A stretch of DNA of 10,178 nt, from positions 1 through 10,178 of the forward strand of contig CANNTZ010000077.1 of NCBI GenBank assembly GCA_947522735.1, read 5' to 3'. Source of the stretch: an uncultured Oscillospiraceae bacterium (GTDB taxonomy: Bacteria; Bacillota; Clostridia; Oscillospirales; Ruminococcaceae). The notes below the pieces were generated by a model, which was not told the origin of the DNA, searched no databases, and saw only the letters and a list, made by a program, of their open reading frames with translations. Below are positions 6,907-10,178 of the stretch, piece after piece (position 1 is the first letter of the stretch; each line of letters starts with the position of its first letter). The position numbers were made by a program, and so were the translations under genes.

Positions 6907-7608
6907 ATGAATATTCTTGCATTTGGCGCGCATCCAGACGACATCGAGTACAACGTCGGCGGAACCCTGCTCAAATATAAAAAACAGGGCCACAAGATCT
7001 TCATCGCGCTCACCACCAGCGGCAACACCGGCTCCAACGTCATGACCGATCCGGAGGAGATCGGCCGCGTCCGCGAGGCGGAGATGCTCCACGCCGCCAA
7101 AACCTATGACGCCGAGGTTCGTTTTCTGCGCAACAACGACGAGCGGCTGATGGATACCGACGAGACCCGTTCGCAGGTGCTCGACGCCATGCGCTGGGCA
7201 AATCCGGATGTCATATTCACCCACAACCACACCGACGAGAGCCCCGACCACGCCATGACCTCCAAGCTTGTGCGCAGCATGATGCTCTCGCTTCCCGGAC
7301 GCAATCAGCGCGCCACCGTACCGCCCATCACCAAAAAGCCCACTCTCTTTCTCTGGGAGAACGGGCTTGGCGTCAACTTCCTCCCCGAGGTCTACGTCGA
7401 TATCTCCGAGGAGTTCGACGAGAAATACGCCGCGCTCCAGAGCCACGTCAGCCAGAAGGAATGGATGGACGTGTTCGGCAGCGAGCTTGGCGAGGACATG
7501 AAGATAATGGGCCTGTTCCGCGGGATGCAGTACGGCTGCAAATACGCCGAGTGTTTCCGCGCCTTCCGCATCCACGGCTATATGCCCGATTACAAGCTGC
7601 TTCCCTGA
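6907..7608 (+). CDS. PIG-L family deacetylase, second tandem copy
   Basis: Second PIG-L/LmbE family enzyme, also exactly 233 residues, aligning without gaps to the first copy with 177 identical residues (76%). The zinc site is intact: H9, D11 and D12 in AHPDDIE, and H115 in ESPDH. Differences cluster at residues 50-70 and 151-210, while 71-150 is almost unchanged. Residues 107-108 are Asn-His here and Ser-Ser in the first copy, close to the metal site. AGGAGG at 6895-6900, six bases before the ATG, is a stronger ribosome binding site than that of copy one, so this copy may be translated more. The 40-bp gap contains only a weak TATAAC, so co-transcription with copy one is likely. The pair is a clear gene duplication; whether the substrates differ is not known. 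Confidence 0.9.
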   Translation: MNILAFGAHPDDIEYNVGGTLLKYKKQGHKIFIALTTSGNTGSNVMTDPEEIGRVREAEMLHAAKTYDAEVRFLRNNDERLMDTDETRSQVLDAMRWANPDVIFTHNHTDESPDHAMTSKLVRSMMLSLPGRNQRATVPPITKKPTLFLWENGLGVNFLPEVYVDISEEFDEKYAALQSHVSQKEWMDVFGSELGEDMKIMGLFRGMQYGCKYAECFRAFRIHGYMPDYKLLP

Positions 7609-7698
7609 CTCAAGCACCGGTTTCGGAGCGTTTCCCCGGCTTATATGTAAAAATACCGGCAGGGCTTCCGGGACGGCTGAAAGCCTCAAGGATAAATA

Positions 7699-8940
7699 AT
7701 GCACAAGGGCGGTGGAGCCATGTTTAAAAAATTGCTGGAAAGACTGAAGGAGAAAAAGTATTTCACGTTGTTTCTGGTGGCGGCAGGCGCGATAACCTAT
7801 TACATGTTCCTGCAAAAATTCAGCTCGGTCAGAGCCTTTTTCGCGGGAGTCATCGCGGCGCTCAATCCGTTCATCTGGGGCGGCGCCATCGCCTATCTGC
7901 TAAATCCCATAGCCAAATTCTTTGAACGCACGCTGTTCGGCAGGATGAAAAAGAAAAATGCGGCGCACACGCTCAGCGTACTGCTCACGCTGATAGTCGC
8001 GCTGGCAGTCATGGCGGTGCTGACGATAGCCATTGTCCCGCAGATTGCCTCCTCCTTCGTCATGCTGTTCAACAACCTCGAGGGCTATTTCAACGTGCTG
8101 CAAAAGACGCTCAACCGCCTTGCCTCAAGCATTCCGTTCATCGACCCTGATACCCTCGACATCGATAAGCTGATCGGCTCGTGGGAGCAGATATTCATGA
8201 GCATCTCCGACTGGATTGTCAAGAATATCGACGGCATCATCGGCGGCGCCTACAAGCTGGGCAACAGCGTTTTCAACGGCGTCATCTCGATCATCTTCTC
8301 GATTTACGTCCTGCTGGACAAGAAGGACCTCAAGCGGTTTGCACGACGCATCTCCGCGGCGCTGCTGCCGGAGGAGCCGCTCAGGCGCTTTGGCGAGATT
8401 GTGCGCAAGAGCAACCGGATATTCCTCGTCTATATCGGCGGGAGCCTGCTGGATTCGCTGATTGTCGGAGTCGCAAACTACATCTTCATGCTGATAATGG
8501 GTATGCCGTATTCGCTGCTTATCTCGGCGATTGTCGCAATAACCAACCTTATCCCGAATTTCGGCCCCTTCATCGGCGCGGTGCCGAGCGGACTCATCCT
8601 TCTGCTGGTCGATCCGTGGGACGCGCTCTGGTTCATCATCTTCACCCTCATTCTGCAATTTCTTGACGGCAACGTCATCAAGCCGCTGCTTTTCAGCGAT
8701 TCCACCGGTCTGCGTCCCGTCTGGGTGCTGATATCCATTATCATCGGCGGCCACATCATGGGAATTGTGGGGATGCTGATCGGCATCCCGGTCTTCGCAA
8801 TACTCTCGTTTCTGATCAACGAGGCGCTTGCGACGCGGCTGCCCAAGCGCGGCTATGACCTCGACGGCCATAAGCTGCCAGACGAGCAGCCGCCCGCCCC
8901 GGAGCAATCCGCCGGCGCCTCCGAAAACGCACCTGAATAA
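7699..8940 (+). CDS. AI-2E/PerM family membrane transporter
   Basis: Integral membrane protein of 413 residues in the AI-2E family (formerly UPF0118; PerM, YdiK, TqsA relatives). Roughly eight hydrophobic segments are visible: two or three near the N terminus (about residues 24-75), one at 95-115, one around 195-210 before a DKKDLKR turn, and a dense C-terminal block (about 245-380) that carries the family signature IPNFGPFIGAVPSGLIL and the LDGNVIKPLLFS stretch. Some members export autoinducer-2 and others act in ion or solute exchange, so the transported substrate is not assigned. The C-terminal tail after residue 385 is polar and rich in Pro, Glu and Ala. The start used has AAGGA at 7688-7692, six bases before the ATG. 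An alternative ATG at 7720 gives the more typical MFKKLLERL start. No clear promoter was found in the 90-bp gap upstream. Confidence 0.88.
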   Translation: MHKGGGAMFKKLLERLKEKKYFTLFLVAAGAITYYMFLQKFSSVRAFFAGVIAALNPFIWGGAIAYLLNPIAKFFERTLFGRMKKKNAAHTLSVLLTLIVALAVMAVLTIAIVPQIASSFVMLFNNLEGYFNVLQKTLNRLASSIPFIDPDTLDIDKLIGSWEQIFMSISDWIVKNIDGIIGGAYKLGNSVFNGVISIIFSIYVLLDKKDLKRFARRISAALLPEEPLRRFGEIVRKSNRIFLVYIGGSLLDSLIVGVANYIFMLIMGMPYSLLISAIVAITNLIPNFGPFIGAVPSGLILLLVDPWDALWFIIFTLILQFLDGNVIKPLLFSDSTGLRPVWVLISIIIGGHIMGIVGMLIGIPVFAILSFLINEALATRLPKRGYDLDGHKLPDEQPPAPEQSAGASENAPE

Positions 8941-8955
8941 TTTGAATTGAATTTG

Positions 8956-8992
8956 CAAAACCGGCGGTGATTCAAAATCACCGCCGGTTTTG
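8956..8992. terminator. bidirectional intrinsic terminator
   Basis: A 16-bp perfect inverted repeat, 8957-8972 with 8976-8991, flanked by one more pair, forms a hairpin with an A-run on one side and a T-run on the other. It lies between the plus-strand transporter gene and the minus-strand lipoprotein gene, which converge here, and can stop transcription from both sides. The T-run TTTT followed by GTTATATCC on the plus strand is short, but the GC core (CCGGCGGTGA) is strong. Confidence 0.9.
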
Positions 8993-9020
8993 TTATATCC
9001 TTAGACAATTATACGCGGGG

Positions 9021-9548
9021 TTATTGCATCTGCGCTTCGACAAGCTGCATTGCAACGCTCTGGATCGCCTCCGTCGAGGCGCTTTCCGTATACAGCGCAA
9101 ACATTGTCCCGTCAAGCTTCCACACCGCAAGCTTGCCCTCGGAATCCTTTACCGATTTGATATCCACGCCTACGCAGCCCTTGTCATATGTGGCGTCAAG
9201 GTGAACCGATTCGTCTTCGAATTCCACATAAAGCCCCGAAATATCCTCGTCGGTTTTCTGCGCGCGATATGTATAATCGCTCCCGTCAACGGTGAACTTC
9301 ACCTGCGCAAGCTCGCCGCCGATAATGCTGTAGCTGACGCCGTCGGCGTTCTTCGGCGCGTCGATGGCAATCCCAAGGCTCTCGAACGCGGACGCATCGT
9401 CGTACTGGACTATCGGGTTTGATATCTGCGCGTTTTGGCTCTCCGAAGGCTGAGAGGGCGTCTTGGGTTTTTGCGCCGCGCAGCCTGCAAGCGCCGCCGC
9501 GACCGCAAGCGCCGCAACAAGACCAATGATAAAAACAGACTTTTTCAT
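9021..9548 (-). CDS. small secreted lipoprotein, function unknown
   Basis: Protein of 175 residues when started at the ATG at 9548, which has GGGGTG about nine bases upstream; a longer frame to 9629 exists but adds 27 residues without signal-peptide character. The N terminus is a lipoprotein signal: MKKS, a hydrophobic core rich in Ala and Val, then the lipobox LAGC with C23 as the lipidated residue. A Ser/Pro/Gln-rich linker (about 24-45) leads to a compact beta-rich domain. The stretch YSIIGGELAQVKF, then a YRAQKTDEDISGLY motif and a late VWKLDGTMFALY strand recall the DUF4367-like lipoproteins common in Clostridia. It would be anchored on the outer face of the cytoplasmic membrane. It lies 92 bp downstream of trmO with no clear terminator between them, and it ends at the bidirectional terminator. 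Confidence 0.8.
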   Translation of the reverse strand: MKKSVFIIGLVAALAVAAALAGCAAQKPKTPSQPSESQNAQISNPIVQYDDASAFESLGIAIDAPKNADGVSYSIIGGELAQVKFTVDGSDYTYRAQKTDEDISGLYVEFEDESVHLDATYDKGCVGVDIKSVKDSEGKLAVWKLDGTMFALYTESASTEAIQSVAMQLVEAQMQ

Positions 9549-9640
9549 TTTTATGTCACCCCAAAATTTTGTTTCTGATCCTTCGATCGTCAATATGGTG
9601 ACGTATACGATCATTTTTGCTGCATTCACCCGTACGCAAA

Positions 9641-10178
9641 TTATTTTTTGGAGACGCGCGCCTCGCGGACGGTGAGGATATCTCCGTCCACGCTGAATTT
9701 CACGGACACTCCGCCGTAATCCATTCCGTATACGCGCTCCGGCTCGTGCTGATAGGACGGGCGCGGGTCGTTGGCAAGAATTTTCTCAAGCTCCTCCGCG
9801 GCCTCTTCCGCGATTCCCGCTTTAAGCTCCGCCGGGAACACAACCGACAAAATTTTGCGCGGCACGCTGTCAGTAAAGCCGCCAAGCGCATCGGGGTGAC
9901 TGTCCGTATATGCGAGATACGGCTTGATATCGAAAACCGGAGTGCCGTCCACCATGTCCGCGCCGGAGATGTGCAGCACCGGGCCTTCCTCGCGCGTCAG
10001 CTCAAGGCGTTCGAGCCTCACGGACGACAGTCCGATCGCATTCGGACGGAACGGAGAGCGCGTTGCAAAAACGCCGACCCGTTTGTTTCCGCCAAGCCGC
10101 GGCGGACGAACCGTCGGCGACCACCCCTCGCGCACCGCCTGCGAAAACATCCAGACTATCCACAGGTGCGAATAGCCC
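9641..10178 (-). CDS. trmO: tRNA (adenine-N6)-methyltransferase TrmO, 5' end outside window
   Basis: Partial gene running off the right edge; 179 codons are visible. It belongs to the TsaA/TrmO family, which uses S-adenosylmethionine to methylate N6-threonylcarbamoyladenosine at position 37 of tRNA-Thr (m6t6A). The family signatures are clear: GYSHLWIVW at the very edge, GGNKRVGVFATRSPFRPNAI, SSVRLERLE, and DIKPYLAYTDSHPDA, followed by a C-terminal domain ending in VSKK. The ATG at 10150 is internal, because the frame stays open to the edge and the codons upstream of it encode conserved family sequence. About 40 N-terminal residues are expected to lie outside the window. The lipoprotein gene follows 92 bp downstream and may be co-transcribed. 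Confidence 0.92.
   Translation of the reverse strand, partial: GYSHLWIVWMFSQAVREGWSPTVRPPRLGGNKRVGVFATRSPFRPNAIGLSSVRLERLELTREEGPVLHISGADMVDGTPVFDIKPYLAYTDSHPDALGGFTDSVPRKILSVVFPAELKAGIAEEAAEELEKILANDPRPSYQHEPERVYGMDYGGVSVKFSVDGDILTVREARVSKK

Noticed and set aside
6165..7608. Assignment of the PIG-L genes as bacillithiol or mycothiol deacetylases
   Set aside because: The glycosyltransferase and ligase genes of those pathways are not adjacent, and the family is too broad to name the substrate from motifs alone.
7609..7698. Possible terminator or promoter between the second PIG-L gene and the transporter
   Set aside because: Only four-base CCGG pairs and an unsupported TATATG can be found; neither gives a stable hairpin with a T-tract nor a spaced -35.
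6108..7815. Two minus-strand frames of 330 and 310 codons opposite the PIG-L pair, similar to each other
   Set aside because: Their mutual similarity is a by-product of the PIG-L duplication on the other strand. The plus-strand frames have catalytic motifs and strong ribosome binding sites; these do not.

Overview
The window looks like ordinary chromosomal DNA from a moderately GC-rich Firmicute, most likely a gut-type Clostridia member (Oscillospirales or a neighbouring order). The evidence is strong AGGAGG-type ribosome binding sites, sigma-A promoters with 17-bp spacers and extended TGCTATAAT -10 boxes, intrinsic terminators with T-tracts, a Gram-positive-type lipoprotein, and protein families typical of that group. 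The lineage is inferred from these traits, not from a marker gene. I see no phage, transposase, CRISPR array, tRNA or rRNA.

Layout: 1-232 has no gene but contains two short hairpins and an imperfect direct repeat. A promoter then drives a sugar phosphate isomerase/epimerase-like TIM-barrel gene (297-1223), which ends at an intrinsic terminator. A second promoter drives a PHP-domain phosphoesterase (1420-2226), followed by a GTG-started SMI1/KNR4-like gene (2294-2710). About 490 bp without a convincing gene follows (2711-3201) and contains a long imperfect inverted repeat. Next come a DegT/StrS-type PLP aminotransferase (3202-4383), an RlmA-type 23S rRNA guanine methyltransferase with its own promoter (4425-5264), and, 14 bp later, a NagD-like HAD-IIA phosphatase (5279-6076). 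Another promoter precedes two tandem PIG-L deacetylase paralogues of 233 residues each (6165-6866 and 6907-7608, 76% identical by my ungapped count). An AI-2E/PerM-family membrane protein follows (7699-8940). A strong bidirectional terminator (8956-8992) separates this plus-strand block from a minus-strand block: a small lipoprotein (9021-9548) downstream of trmO, whose 5' end runs off the right edge.

How the genes fit together: the clear themes are small-molecule and sugar-phosphate metabolism (TIM-barrel isomerase, PHP and HAD phosphatases, PIG-L deacetylases, sugar aminotransferase) and RNA modification (RlmA on rRNA, TrmO on tRNA). Separate promoters in front of several genes suggest short transcription units of one or two genes rather than one pathway operon. 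I did not find a convincing undescribed system. The points most worth checking are the PIG-L tandem pair with a patchy pattern of near-perfect identity, and the inverted repeat in the 2711-3201 gap.
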